64,000 bases of DNA, taken from assembly GCF_963678635.1 (NCBI RefSeq), contig NW_026970604.1, positions 89,246 to 153,245 of the forward strand, given 5' to 3'. Source of the DNA: Symsagittifera roscoffensis. Lineage: Eukaryota > Xenacoelomorpha > Acoela > Convolutidae. The notes beneath the pieces were generated by a model, which ran no database searches, was not told the origin of the DNA, and saw nothing but the letters and a program-made list of their open reading frames with translations. The stretch's first letter is position 1. Each line of letters starts with the position of its first letter. The position numbers and the translations under genes were made by a program. Shown here one piece after another: positions 1-9,564 of this stretch.

Positions 1-545
1 TGGTTTTGTGTGAATGTACTCAACTGTTTGTGTATGCGGGGTTATAACAAGATCGTATTTTTGGTTTTCTATTTCACAGTTGTGTATGACGATTGTTTGT
101 TTATTTCCTAGGTTTTTTAATGACATAAGGTTTAGGATGATGGATGCAAGTTTGTTTTTAGTGATTTTTATTGTATATCAAAGTACAATAGAGAAAAGTA
201 TATCAATTCCGAAGAATGATTTTTATTTTCTCGTGACTAGTATAAGCTAAGGTGCTAACTTACTTAACCTTACTTAGGGGTAGTGATTGTGTTCAAGGGT
301 TGGAGAATAGTAAATCGATCCACAAGGTTCAGGTATAATTAGAACGCAAGTAGCTCGTTAGATACTATTTTAAACTTACTAAGTTTAAGATTTATCCTGG
401 GTCGTATAGGAGGAGGGGTCAAGTGAAGGATGATTAACCGAAGTTCTTCACTGTCTAGCTTAATTTGAATGGGTAGTATTTTTAAAAATTTCTATTAGTC
501 CTGGGTCTTTTGAAAAGGTTGGGTAGTGAATCGACGTTTGAGGTC
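1..545 (-). repeat. Second, truncated copy of the gypsy-element leader, direct repeat of 7079-7676
   Basis: This block repeats 7079-7676 in the same orientation, apart from an indel near 170-200 where the right copy carries extra sequence. Read on the minus strand it contains the leader and the first codons of ORF1 (ATG at 126-124), which runs off the window edge. It directly follows the RNase H end of the element and takes the place where integrase and a 3' LTR would be expected. Upstream homology stops near 531, whereas the right copy has a further 1.2 kb. I infer a tandem or recombined arrangement, not a normal 3' LTR. Confidence 0.75.
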
Positions 546-614
546 GTTAGATTTGTGATTGATCAATATTTATTTGTGATTTATCAATGTCAATTTTTAC
601 TGCGTATTTACATT

Positions 615-2084
615 CTAATCGGGGTGATGTTTTGTCTTTCGCGAGATAAAAGTTTTTGGTAATTCAACTGTAAATTTTCGTGTAAGTAATTCTGGTGGTG
701 TATTTCTACTTAATGTGTCTGGTAATGCAAGGTTTTTTCCTGCTGTCCAAACTATATGTAAGTTTGGAAATTTCATTAAAATTAATTGAAATCTATAAAC
801 TCTATGATTTGGATTTGATTTTCGTGTGAAAAGAAATATAATTGGTTCATGATCTGTGAATAAAACTGTTGGATATTTTGATCCAAGTATCAGAAATTCG
901 TATTCTGTAAGTGTGTATATTATAGTTGTACACTCTCTCATTAGAGTGGAGAGTCGTAATTCGGCTTGTGTAAGTAGTCGTGAATTTGCTGATATTAAGT
1001 TCATTTTAACTGTTCCACTATGTGATTGTAATAAAGCTGCGCCGATGCCAAAATTTGAAGCATCGCACATTGGGTAGAATGGTTGGTTTAGATCTGGAAT
1101 GGTATTTGAGATTTGTTCTGTTTAAAGTTTTTTGATTTCGTCAAAACGTGTTTGATGTTCAGTGGTCCATTCAAAACTATTCTGTTGTCTGTGGATGTTA
1201 TAGAAGGGTCTTAAGTACAGTTGCATTCTGTAAACGTATTTACTTAAGAAATTTAACATTCCGAGGAAGTCTTGAATTTTCTTTTGATTTGTTGGTGGTT
1301 GAAGTTTTTGAATTGCGTCAATGCGTGATTTTAATGGAGTGATAGTGTTTTTCTCAATATTATGTCCTAAAAATTTTACTCGTGTTAAAAAGAAATGTGA
1401 TTTGTCTGGAGCTGCTTTCAGATTTTCGTTCTGAAGAATTTTGTGATATTGTTCCAAAACTGCAAACATTTCCTCTTTAGTTTGTGATTGCATGAAGACA
1501 TCGTCTAAATATGTGATTGCGTTTTTCTTGAGTATTAGTGATCTAAAAATTTTACTCATGAAAGCTCAAAAAGCTGCTGGTCCATTGGATATTCCATAGA
1601 ATAATCGATTAAATTCGTATTGCTGATTTCCAATAACAAATTGTGTTAATCGTCGTGACTGTTCTTCTAACTGCATTTGGTTGTAAGCACTATTCATATC
1701 TGCGGCTGTGAAGTATTTACCATTAATTTTTGTTAAAATTACTTGTGTTGGTTCAATAGGCCAATTGCATTTTGATTCATCAATTATTGAATTGAGATAT
1801 CTAGCGTCTAAAACTATTTTTAGTGATTCACCTTTTGCTAGGATGATAACAGGGTTGATGAAAGTAATACCTTTTGGTTGTTCTTCTTTATTCACTGGTG
1901 ATATAATTTCGTATTGTTCTAAAATGTTTAGTAATCTGTTGACTTTGTCATGTAAGTGAATTGGTACTTTGCTTGCTCTTTGCTTTTTGAAAACTGCGTC
2001 AGGTTTTAATGGAAGGTGTAGGCAAGAACTAACTTTTCCAACGCCAAATTTTGATGTTGGGTAGACTGATGAATATTTTATTAG
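615..2084 (-). pseudogene. pol: Ty3/gypsy-like pol: reverse transcriptase and RNase H
   Basis: One minus-strand frame is open from 2084 to 615 apart from two in-frame stops (TGA at 1563-1565 and one near 1119-1121). RT covers roughly 2020-1250: the finger region includes INPVIILAKGESLKIVLDAR, then KYFTAADMNSAYNQMQ and the catalytic YLDDV. The FLG-MLNFL block is followed by RNase H with MCDASNFGIGAALLQ, TDHEPI and PDTLSR. The two stops make it a pseudogene unless read through. The frame ends about 40 residues after the RNase H LSR motif; a reading-frame shift there exposes a few more residues before the leader repeat begins. No integrase follows. The family is Ty3-type by motif order; the clade is unknown. 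Confidence 0.85.
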
Positions 2085-2136
2085 CTATTTGGCTAATTTA
2101 TCAAATTCATTTTGTGTTATTTGTGAATGTTGAAAA

Positions 2137-2337
2137 TTAGGTTGATCCTTGTGCTGTTGCTAATTTACTAGATGTTTCGAGAGGTTTTAAGTTTGGATGC
2201 AGTATTCTGATTTCATTCCATGTATGAATATTTATGATATTTGATTCTGCTCCTGAGTCGATTAAAAAATCGATTTCAAGATCTGGTGGTTGAAATTCTT
2301 TATTTTTGGGCTCTCTAAGAGTAATGGAATTGTCCAA
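2137..2337 (-). pseudogene. Retrotransposon aspartic protease
   Basis: The translated segment contains IDFLIDSGAESNIIN, the D-S/T-G-A active-site loop of retroviral-type aspartic proteases, which work as dimers to cut Gag-Pol. It lies between the nucleocapsid-like region and RT, the normal Ty3/gypsy order. The stop at 2137 separates it from the RT frame about 50 bp downstream, so a frameshift or mutation breaks the polyprotein here. Confidence 0.75.
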
Positions 2338-2499
2338 ATTTTTTTTCTTGGTTGTTCTTTTTGAATACTTTGGTATATATGATTTGTGATTGAACTTTGT
2401 ATGTTGTCTTTGTCAGGTTGAATTACCGTGTTAATTTTGTTTACTTCCTGGGTGGTTCCATGTAATAATTATATAGAAGTTCCATTTGATTTTCGTATA

Positions 2500-3400
2500 T
2501 GTGTGAGCTAAAGGGTTCTTCATATGTGATAGATTCATAGTCGTTTTCGACTGATATCATGTTAACTGAAATATTATTATCTGTATCACTTTCACTATCT
2601 GATTCACAATTAATGTGGTTTAAATGTAATTCGGTATTTTCTGTGTTATCAATACCTGGGGGGTCTGAAGTTATTTCTTCATTTGTTTGTACTTGATTAA
2701 TTTGTCTTTGATACTTCGGTATGTTACTTCTATATCGAGGTTGAGAATCGGGGTAACGGTTATTATTCCTATGAGGTGACTGGGAATAATTTCTATATCT
2801 ATTGTTATAACTTGAATTTCCATTTTGTGAATTATTTGTTGATCTGTTTTGGTAGTTGTCAATTGATCTTTGATAATTGGATCTATTATATGAATTATTC
2901 CGTGATCTGTTGTTTGGATAATTCTGATTTCGATTGTTTGAGTAACTTCTATTCCTATTGTTTGAATAGTTTCTATTTCTATTGTACGATGAGTTTCGTG
3001 ATCTATTGTTGGAATAGTGTTTATTCCTAGAGTTTGAATGGGAACTGGATGCAGAAACAAATTCTGTTGAGTTTGAGTTTGATCGTGAATAGTTGTTTCG
3101 ACTATTCGATCGAGTATATCTATTTTGTGAGAATTTTTGAGAATTTCTTTGTTCGGGTGATCTACCTCTATAACCAGTTATATGGTGACTGATTTCTAGA
3201 ATTGGGGTTGCTTGGAAGTGGTTTTCCAGAGCTATTATTGCTGTGTATATTCTTGTTTGGTAGGTTTTGATCTTTTTTCATGTATTGATAAAATGACTTA
3301 CTTGGCTCTTTTTGCTTAGGAGGTTTATTCTGATTGTCTTGCTGTTTTTGTCTACATTCGGAAATACTATGTCCGTATCGTCGGCAATAATAACACTATT
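2500..3400 (-). pseudogene. gag: Gag nucleocapsid region: CCHC zinc knuckle and Asn/Arg-rich tract
   Basis: On the minus strand a CCHC knuckle (C-YY-C-RRYG-H-SISE-C) is encoded at 3395-3354. Further on, at about 3000-2680 and one frame over, an Asn/Arg/Ser/Tyr-rich tract repeats motifs such as NNRNRSYSNNRNQNY; an acidic segment follows toward 2560. This arrangement (RNA-binding knuckle, basic low-complexity tract, then protease) fits the Gag-Pol junction. The knuckle and the tract are in different frames, so the segment has decayed. The Ile/Thr-rich 129-codon ORF at 2671-3060 is a shadow of the Asn/Arg frame. Confidence 0.7.
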
Positions 3401-3649
3401 TTTTGAAAGATGGTTAGCTTTTATAATTTGGGTTCTTTTCATAGATGTTTAGAATTTCAGTGATTTTTTCAGATAGATATATATCTGATTCTTTATTTGT
3501 GTTGTATTTGTTTCAATGCGGTTAACATACTGTAATTTTAAATTCTCGGTTTCTTCAAGTTTCATTGTGATTTCTGCTTGTTCTAGTTCATCAACTAGTT
3601 TTCTGAAATCAAAATCTGGTTCGCGAATTGAGGAAGGATGAGATGCTCT

Positions 3650-4405
3650 TTACTTTATAGCGATTTTTCTTAATTGTGGTGTTAAGGTCATCATTAAAAG
3701 TTCTGTCATTTTTGTATTTTTATAATCATGTGTATTAAGTGAATATGTCTTTCGAACTATTGTTTCGATTCTAACTGCTAATTGCTTAATTGTTTCATTC
3801 GGTAATCTGCGAATTTCATTGCATAAAACTCTTTGATGTTGTTTATTTCTTTCAGAATCAAACATTTTTGAAAATTCTTGTGTGAATCTTTTCCAATTTG
3901 ATTTTATGTCAATAGGTAGTACTGAAAACCATTTTTGGGCTGCGCCATCTAATGTTGTTTGTATTAACGCTGTGCGTCTATGTATCCAATTTCGATGGAG
4001 TGGTGTATTTATTGGTTCAGGTCCTATATTCAAAATCAAATTTGCTGTGACTGCATTTAGGTAATCTTCTACTGAGTATTCAGGGTCTGTTCCTGTGAAA
4101 ACCATCAATGGTTTATTAGATGTTATTGACGATCCTCCCATGAGATATGGATTCATCGTCATTTGCAGTGACTCTGCGGCGTTTGGTATTTGCGAGAAAA
4201 TTTTCAGTTGATTTTTTGTGATTTCATGTTGTTGTAGATAATATGGTAATGGTATCTTATTCTGCATTTGAGTTGGTTGATAGGAATGCATAGTCATTGG
4301 ATTTTGTGGTTGTATAGGTTGAAAGGATTGTGTATTAATTGAGTTTGGCAAAAGTATTGGTTGCTGATTTTGTATATCTGTTGAATTTTGTGGATAAATT
4401 TTCAT
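3650..4405 (-). pseudogene. gag: Retrotransposon Gag, capsid-like region
   Basis: A 251-codon open segment. The first 70 residues are rich in Gln, Pro and Asn. The rest resembles the Ty3-type retrotransposon Gag capsid: a TALIQTTLDGAAQKWFSVLP segment followed by WKRFTQEFSKMF and an RRLPNETIKQLAVRIE-type C-terminal helix block. In this family the protein packages element RNA into particles. It is the intact version of a segment whose start is duplicated just upstream (second copy at 4705-5268, where the capsid part is replaced by upstream gag). It stops before the zinc-knuckle region. Confidence 0.75.
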
Positions 4406-4928
4406 ATTTTGAGATGATTGAGGTTGTCGCGGTCTTTGTGTGCGATATTCCTGTGTATATGGTGCAAAAATATCTGGTTGAAAATAATCATTATCATCAG
4501 ATGATAGATAATTTGTATAATAAGGTGTTTTTTTTTTTCTATTTTGTTGAAAAAATGGATAATTTTCACTATGATCCTGTAGGGTGTGAATTATTTTGGA
4601 AATTTACTGAGGTGGTTGATGTAATTGGATTATCCCAATATTGAGAACATATGTGATTGTTATTTTTTCGTGGAGGGTAATTTGTTCTTGATGAGTGTGG
4701 GTAATTATAGTTCTGCAAAATTACTTCTTGTGAACGTTTGTCGTGGTTTTGATGGTTTTGTCATTGGTCTATATGTTTGGTAATCCATATGTGAATATTT
4801 AGGAGCAACCAAGGGTTTTACGGTTGATTGCAAGGTTACTTGTGGTATTGCTGTATTTCTATTTTTGGGTGTTGTAAGATTTGGATGTATCGGTGAGAAA
4901 CTTTGTTGTGTAGTTGTTATTGTTGAAT
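4066..4928. repeat. Tandem duplication inside gag, first copy
   Basis: The motif actgagtattcagggtctg occurs at 4071 and again at 4934, an offset of 863 bp. Sequence after both positions is nearly identical through the Q/P-rich gag segment, a poly-T-containing spacer and the upstream gag segment. Copy 1 ends near 4928, where it runs directly into copy 2. Differences are few (for example the poly-T run at 4529 versus 5397), so the event is recent compared with the element's age. Confidence 0.9.
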
Positions 4929-5791
4929 ATTCTACTGAGTATTCAGGGTCTGTTCCTGTGAAAACCATCAATGGTTTATTAGATGTTATTGACGATCCTC
5001 CCATGAGATATGGATTCATCGTCATTTGCAGTGACTCTGCGGCGTTTGGTATTTGCGAGAAAATTTTCAGTTGATTTTTTGTGATTTCATGTTGTTGTTG
5101 ATAATATGGTAATGGTATCTCATTCTGCATTTGAGTTGGTTGATAGGAATGCATAGTCATTGGATTTTGTGGTTGTATAGGTTGAAAGGATTGTGTATTG
5201 ATTGAGTTTGGCAAAAGTATTGGTTGCTGATTTTGTATATCTGTTGAATTTTGTGGATAAATTTTCATATTTTGAGATGATTGAGGTTGTCGCGGTCTTT
5301 GTGTGCGATATTCCTGTGTATATGGTGCAAAAATATCTGGTTGAAAATAATCATTATCATCAGATGATAGATAATTTGTATAATAAGGTGTTTGTTTTTT
5401 TTTTCTTTTTTGTTGAAAAAATGGATAATTTTCACTATGATCCTGTAGGGTGTGAATTATTTTGGAAATTTACTGAGGTGGTTGATGTAATTAGATTATC
5501 CCAATATTGAGAACATATGTGATTGTTATTTTTTCGTGGAGGGTAATTTGTTCTTGATGAGTGTGGGTAATTATAGTTCTGCAAAATTACTTCTTGTGAA
5601 CGTTTGTCGTGGTTTTGATGGTTTTGTCATTGGTCTATATGTTTGGTAATCCATATGTGAATATTTAGGAGCAACCAAGGGTTTTACGGTTGATTGCAAG
5701 GTTACTTGTGGTATTGCTGTATTTCTATTTTTGGGTGTTGTAAGATTTGGATGTATCGGTGAGAAACTTTGTTGTGTAGTTGTTATTGTTG
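4929..5791. repeat. Tandem duplication inside gag, second copy
   Basis: Same unit as 4066-4928. The junction is seen where tgttattgtt is followed by gaatattctactg at about 4928, while at about 5791 the same word continues into the original upstream gag sequence (gtgtgaacta). The duplication puts a truncated gag start (ORF 4705-5268) before the complete one and disrupts the polyprotein. Confidence 0.9.
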
Positions 5792-6762
5792 TGTGAACTA
5801 TTTCTTCATTGATAACGCGTGGTGGCATTTGAATATCCTGTTGTGTGAGGTTTCTATTTTCATTTAGGTTTTCATGATTTATTACTGTTGAGTTTAAACT
5901 AATTTGCGTGTCGGGTAAAAATGAATTATAATTTAAAGGTGTTGCATCAGTTGTTAATGATATTATTTTTACATAATCTGGGTGAAGAGATATTGTATCT
6001 ATTGCTTGACTTGAGATGTCGACTGGGATGTCTAGAAACAATGGGTGAGACGATTCAGGGTCCCAAACGTAATCTGGTTGTTCTGCAATGACAGTCTCGT
6101 CATTGTTACTTTGAGATCTAAAGTTTTTTCTTGCTTGGCTAATTAAATCTATATTATGTGTAAAATAGTCAATTATAAACCATGCTAGTATTTTTTGTAG
6201 ATCATGTATAGTATTTTGTGAAACATCATTACTGGTAAAATTTTCACGAATTGCGTTTAAAAATGTGGAAAATGCGGCGATTTCGTTTCTAACTTTTGTA
6301 TGTTTTGTTGTTTGGACTGGTGATGTACTATGAGCTTCTGTTCTCTCTAAAATAGTTAAATAAGTATATATTATTGCGAAAACTTTATTTGTGAATATTG
6401 AGTTTGCTCTTTGTGATATTGTATGCTTTTGATATAGTCTGTGAATACATTTGAAAATTCTAAATCAAGATCGTCTGTTTGAATAACATATTTATTATAT
6501 GATGTTCTTGGTGTACTGATTTCTATGGTGGAGATTCCGTATTGTTGTGTTAGTTTACATATGTCTTTGAGATAATGTTCTATAATTTGTCTTTTGATTT
6601 TTATACTGGGAATTCAGTTTTGCATGGGCTGATTCCTGGTTCAAACTAATTTATCAGTAAATTTTTGCAAAATTTTGTCTGTCCTCTATCATTTAGTGAA
6701 CTTATAATAAAGGGGAAAACTGTTGCTTCATCTGGGCTTTCGTCACTTTGAGTGTTGCTCAT
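5571..6762 (-). pseudogene. gag: Gag N-terminal region
   Basis: The presumed gag start is ATG at 6762-6760 (MSNTQSDESPDEAT), overlapping the end of ORF1 by 20 nt in another frame. The frame stops after about 39 codons, and further stops and shifts follow down to the 156-codon open segment 6041-5571, whose start is hydrophobic and whose end is Ser/Thr/Pro/Gln-rich. I recognise no domain before the capsid-like region. Assignment to gag rests on position between ORF1 and the capsid segment and on continuity with the duplicated Q/P-rich stretch. Confidence 0.5.
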
Positions 6763-7204
6763 TTTTTCGTTTGATAACTGTTAATATATAATTATTAATA
6801 TGTCTAATTGGTTGGTTCCAATTGTATAGATGTACTGGTTTGTGTTTATATTTCTTTTTTATTCTGTTTTTTCCTTTTTTCGATGAAATTGAATTTGTTT
6901 CTGAATCGGAAAAGTATACTGGATCCTGGATTGGATAAGTTTTTCTTATTGAGTTTTCTACTTTATATAGTGCATCGAGACTACTGACTTCTGATTCGGA
7001 GAATGCGTTTCTATATTTTGAAAATCTTTTTCGTGTTATTTGTCTTTGTTTACTTAGAATTTTTCTTTTTAGTGTTTGTGGTTTTGTGTGAATGTACTCA
7101 ACTGTTTGTGTATGCGGGGTTTTAACAAGATCGTATTTTTGGTTTTCTATTTCACAGTTGTGTATGACGATTGTTTGTTTATTTCCTAGGTTTTTTAATG
7201 ACAT
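6743..7204 (-). CDS. ORF1, small basic protein upstream of gag
   Basis: An intact 153-codon ORF starting MSLKNLGNKQTIVIHNCEI. It is strongly basic in its middle and end (KRKILSKQRQITRKRFSKYR, later KKGKNRIKKKYKHK) with a short Ser/Glu-rich stretch between. It precedes gag and overlaps its first codons, as an upstream frame on the same transcript would. A homologous, shorter version lies at 28486-28626 and a partial one at 1-126, so it belongs to the element and is conserved within the family. Basic charge suggests nucleic-acid binding or an extended Gag start, but I recognise no known domain. Confidence 0.6.
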   Translation of the reverse strand: MSLKNLGNKQTIVIHNCEIENQKYDLVKTPHTQTVEYIHTKPQTLKRKILSKQRQITRKRFSKYRNAFSESEVSSLDALYKVENSIRKTYPIQDPVYFSDSETNSISSKKGKNRIKKKYKHKPVHLYNWNQPIRHINNYILTVIKRKNEQHSK

Positions 7205-8134
7205 AAGGTTTAGGATGATGGATGCAAGTTTGTTTTTAGTGATTTTTATTGCCTAGACTGTTAGTCCTTACGATTTTTCGGTTAGCTTAACCTGGGTCTT
7301 TTTGTTCAGAGTTGGAGAGAAAAGTATATCAATTCCGAAGAATGATTTTTACTTTCTCGTGACTAGTATAAGCTAAGGTGCTAACTTACTTAACCTTACT
7401 TAGGGGTAGTGATTGTGTTCAAGGGTTGGAGAATAGTAAATCGATCCACAAGGTTCAGGTATAATTAGAACGCAAGTAGCTCGTTAGATACTATTTTAAA
7501 CTTACTAAGTTTAAGATTTATCCTGGGTCGTATAGGAGGAGGGGTCAAGTGAAGGATGATTAACCGAAGTTCTTCACTGTCTAGCTTAATTTGAATGGGT
7601 AGTATTTTTAAAAATTTCTATTAGTCCTGGGTCTTTTGAAAAGGTTGGGTAGCGAATCGACGTTTGAGGTCGTTAGACACTTTCTAAGTGGGTGGGGGAG
7701 AACAAATTGTTCCTTTTGATCCAAGGATGAGCCTTGATGATCAGAATTAAGATTATAAAATAGAAAATTAAATTAGATCCAAGGAAAGCCTTGATGATCT
7801 GGTTTAAGATTAAATAAATTTAAGTTTAAAGAATATAAAATTTAAGGTTTGAAATAACAATTTGTGAATGTTAGTTTCGATGATATTAGGTGATTTATGA
7901 TTGCTGTTATGTTTAGGTGATGACGCTGGAACAACAAGATGATTTATATTTACTAACAATTTATTGTCATGCTACTAATTTTTGTTTTTATTTTGAATAA
8001 ACTTTTTTTTCAAATATATTTTATATAGTACTGCAGAAGAAGGAACGATTTGAGATGTTTTTATCAATCGTTATTGAACAATAATAAACTTATTTGGCGC
8101 CTGAAATATTCATTGAAGACTTTCTTCAAGGAAT

Positions 8135-8368
8135 TTATGTTTGCAAATGAAAATCTAAATTCATTGCTAATAAAATTCTAAATATAAAAGATTGTGCTGG
8201 ATTTTGCCGTACGACCACGAAACTAAATGGTAAGTTTCTATGTAGTCGTATGTCGTCTCTTGTCCGAGGTCTTTTTCCAATACCGGGTAGTTCTCGTATT
8301 GTACGGAATAGCGGCTCTGATCTATTGAGTCGTAGAGACCATTCAATTAATTTATTGTCGTGTAACAT
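8135..8368 (-). CDS. Small ORF in the element leader, function unknown
   Basis: 77 codons from an ATG at 8368-8366, containing an Arg-rich central motif (LPGIGKRPRTRDDIRLHR). It sits in the leader between the putative LTR start and ORF1. I recognise no family. It may be an upstream ORF or chance; no second intact copy is visible in the window to test conservation. Confidence 0.3.
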   Translation of the reverse strand: MLHDNKLIEWSLRLNRSEPLFRTIRELPGIGKRPRTRDDIRLHRNLPFSFVVVRQNPAQSFIFRILLAMNLDFHLQT

Positions 8369-8730
8369 TTTGAAAATGTTTTGTCTATTTCTAATCTATT
8401 TTTGGTTAATTCTAAGCTAATTTGTTTTTTAAAGTCTTGTTTCGAGACTTATGGTCGCACCAGAAGAGTTATGTCTGATGGGTATAACTCAGAGTAATTT
8501 CGGATAGGGTACACCGTCTGCTCGTCACGCTATCTTATTTTCGGCCGGATAGATTCGTGCAACTTCTTAGTCTAATACCGATCCTAATCTTACTCTTATA
8601 TCTACCAGTCTAAGGGTGTTTAACTAGTCTCTGCTAGGCTCAATAGATCTAGAGTATACTGGTTTTATTGCGGCTGCTGAAGTTCTCGACGAGAGGCAAC
8701 TAATTTCTAAGTTAAATTCAAATCTCTCTG

Positions 8731-8758
8731 GTGCTGAAATTACAAGTAATTTCAGCAC
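8731..8758. repeat. Perfect 28-bp palindrome in the element leader
   Basis: gtgctgaaattac and gtaatttcagcac are exact inverted arms separated by aa. The same palindrome occurs at 37862-37889 in the other copy of this leader, so it is a conserved element feature and could be a protein-binding site. Confidence 0.85.
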
Positions 8759-8872
8759 TTAAACATAAGTGGTTGTTAGTTAGATGGATTATGATTGGTT
8801 AATATTAAATATTTTACAGTGATAAAATATCTAATTTATGAAATAGTAAAATGTAGTTTAGATCAGGTTCCA

Positions 8873-9036
8873 CTATTTTAACTTAATAAAGTCAAAAAGA
8901 GGTTCTTAAATGTTATTTGAGCTGCAGCTCTCCATGTATTTGTGCAAAACTCTTTTATTTTGTATGTGAAAAAGTTTTTGTGTTCCTTGTACTGCAACCG
9001 ACTATTTCTGTTTTTTTTTTAACTTTGATCTGAACA
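8873..9036. other. Spacer between the transposon and the ARID3 exon
   Basis: AT-rich sequence downstream of the last visible ARID3-like exon. No open frame or signal seen apart from T runs. Confidence 0.5.
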
Positions 9037-9146
9037 TTACATGAACATTTTTACCGGCATGACAGCAATCTGATGGCTTTGGGCTGATGCGACCCTCTGT
9101 GATGAAATATCGGCTGCAGTTCCAAAGCTGAATTTGTTTCGGTCAT
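9037..9146 (-). CDS. ARID3: ARID3/dead ringer-like transcription factor, last visible exon
   Basis: Acceptor ctttcag ends at 9147. The two first bases complete the phase-1 codon left open by the exon at 9296-9564 and give a frame of about 36 codons (beginning DDRNKFSFGTAADISSQ) ending at TAA 9039-9037. Alternatively a GTAAAA donor at 9054-9049 would splice onward. ARID3 proteins normally carry a REKLES self-association region after the ARID; none is visible here, so the real gene may continue beyond the left edge past the transposon, or this is a short isoform. Assignment rests on splice phase and continuity. Confidence 0.6.
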
Positions 9147-9295
9147 CTGAAAGTTTAAAAAAAATCAATACAAGTCTAAGTAGGATTCGAAAGTGATATT
9201 CACTTTTTCTCACTAATTTTTACTATAACATATTAGAGTGATAATTGGCTAACAGTATTTGAATGGAGAAGCAAAGTTTGGACTTTTTAGCTCAC

Positions 9296-9564
9296 CACTT
9301 GTGGTTATATTTTTGGCGGTCTGTAACATCCCATGTTGAATAGACTGAAAGCCCATTGGGTGCACACCTGGCATCCCCTGAAACCCAAAAACTCCAGGAT
9401 GTAAGGGCATTCCAAATGCACCCCCCGGGTTCAGAATGGGAAAGGACAGAGGGCTCTGGATGCTGCGGGAGTCCCGACGATTTCCAGCAATTGCGGAGTA
9501 TAGCATCTCCATCGTACTTAGATTGTGTTTTTCGCATTCGTATGGATAGAGATACTTCATATAC
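9296..9564 (-). CDS. ARID3: ARID3/dead ringer-like transcription factor, extended-ARID exon
   Basis: Acceptor ttttattttccag ends at 9565 and donor GTGAGC starts at 9295. The exon begins with the final base of a split codon, then YMKYLYPYECEKHNLST, the signature C-terminal end of the extended ARID (eARID) DNA-binding domain of the ARID3 family. A GNRRDSR segment follows, then a Gly/Pro/Met-rich stretch (GMPLHPGVFGFQGMPGVHP). It joins in phase to the exon at 16185-16367. ARID3 proteins bind AT-rich DNA in the nucleus and regulate development. Identification is firm for the eARID motif. Confidence 0.88.

Larger units (their letters stand above)
7205..8872 (-). promoter_or_regulatory. 5' leader/LTR of the gypsy-like element
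   Basis: Homology to the copy at 37683-38130 (opposite orientation) begins at TGGAACC, read from 8872 leftward, which I take as the LTR 5' edge. Inside are a perfect 28-bp palindrome (8731-8758) and a block shared with the head-to-head copies at 27.3-28.5 kb (about 7080-7990). A TATA-like run lies near 8020. I could not locate the LTR 3' edge or a primer-binding site with confidence. Confidence 0.6.

Noticed and set aside
2671-3060. 129-codon Ile/Thr-rich minus-strand ORF
   Set aside because: It is the wrong frame of the Asn/Arg-rich gag tract; the neighbouring frame gives the expected NRNYS-type sequence.
1-8872. Endogenous pararetrovirus (no integrase, terminally redundant leader)
   Set aside because: A frame shift just past RNase H shows the start of a further pol segment cut off by the leader repeat, so integrase loss by deletion in an LTR element is simpler.
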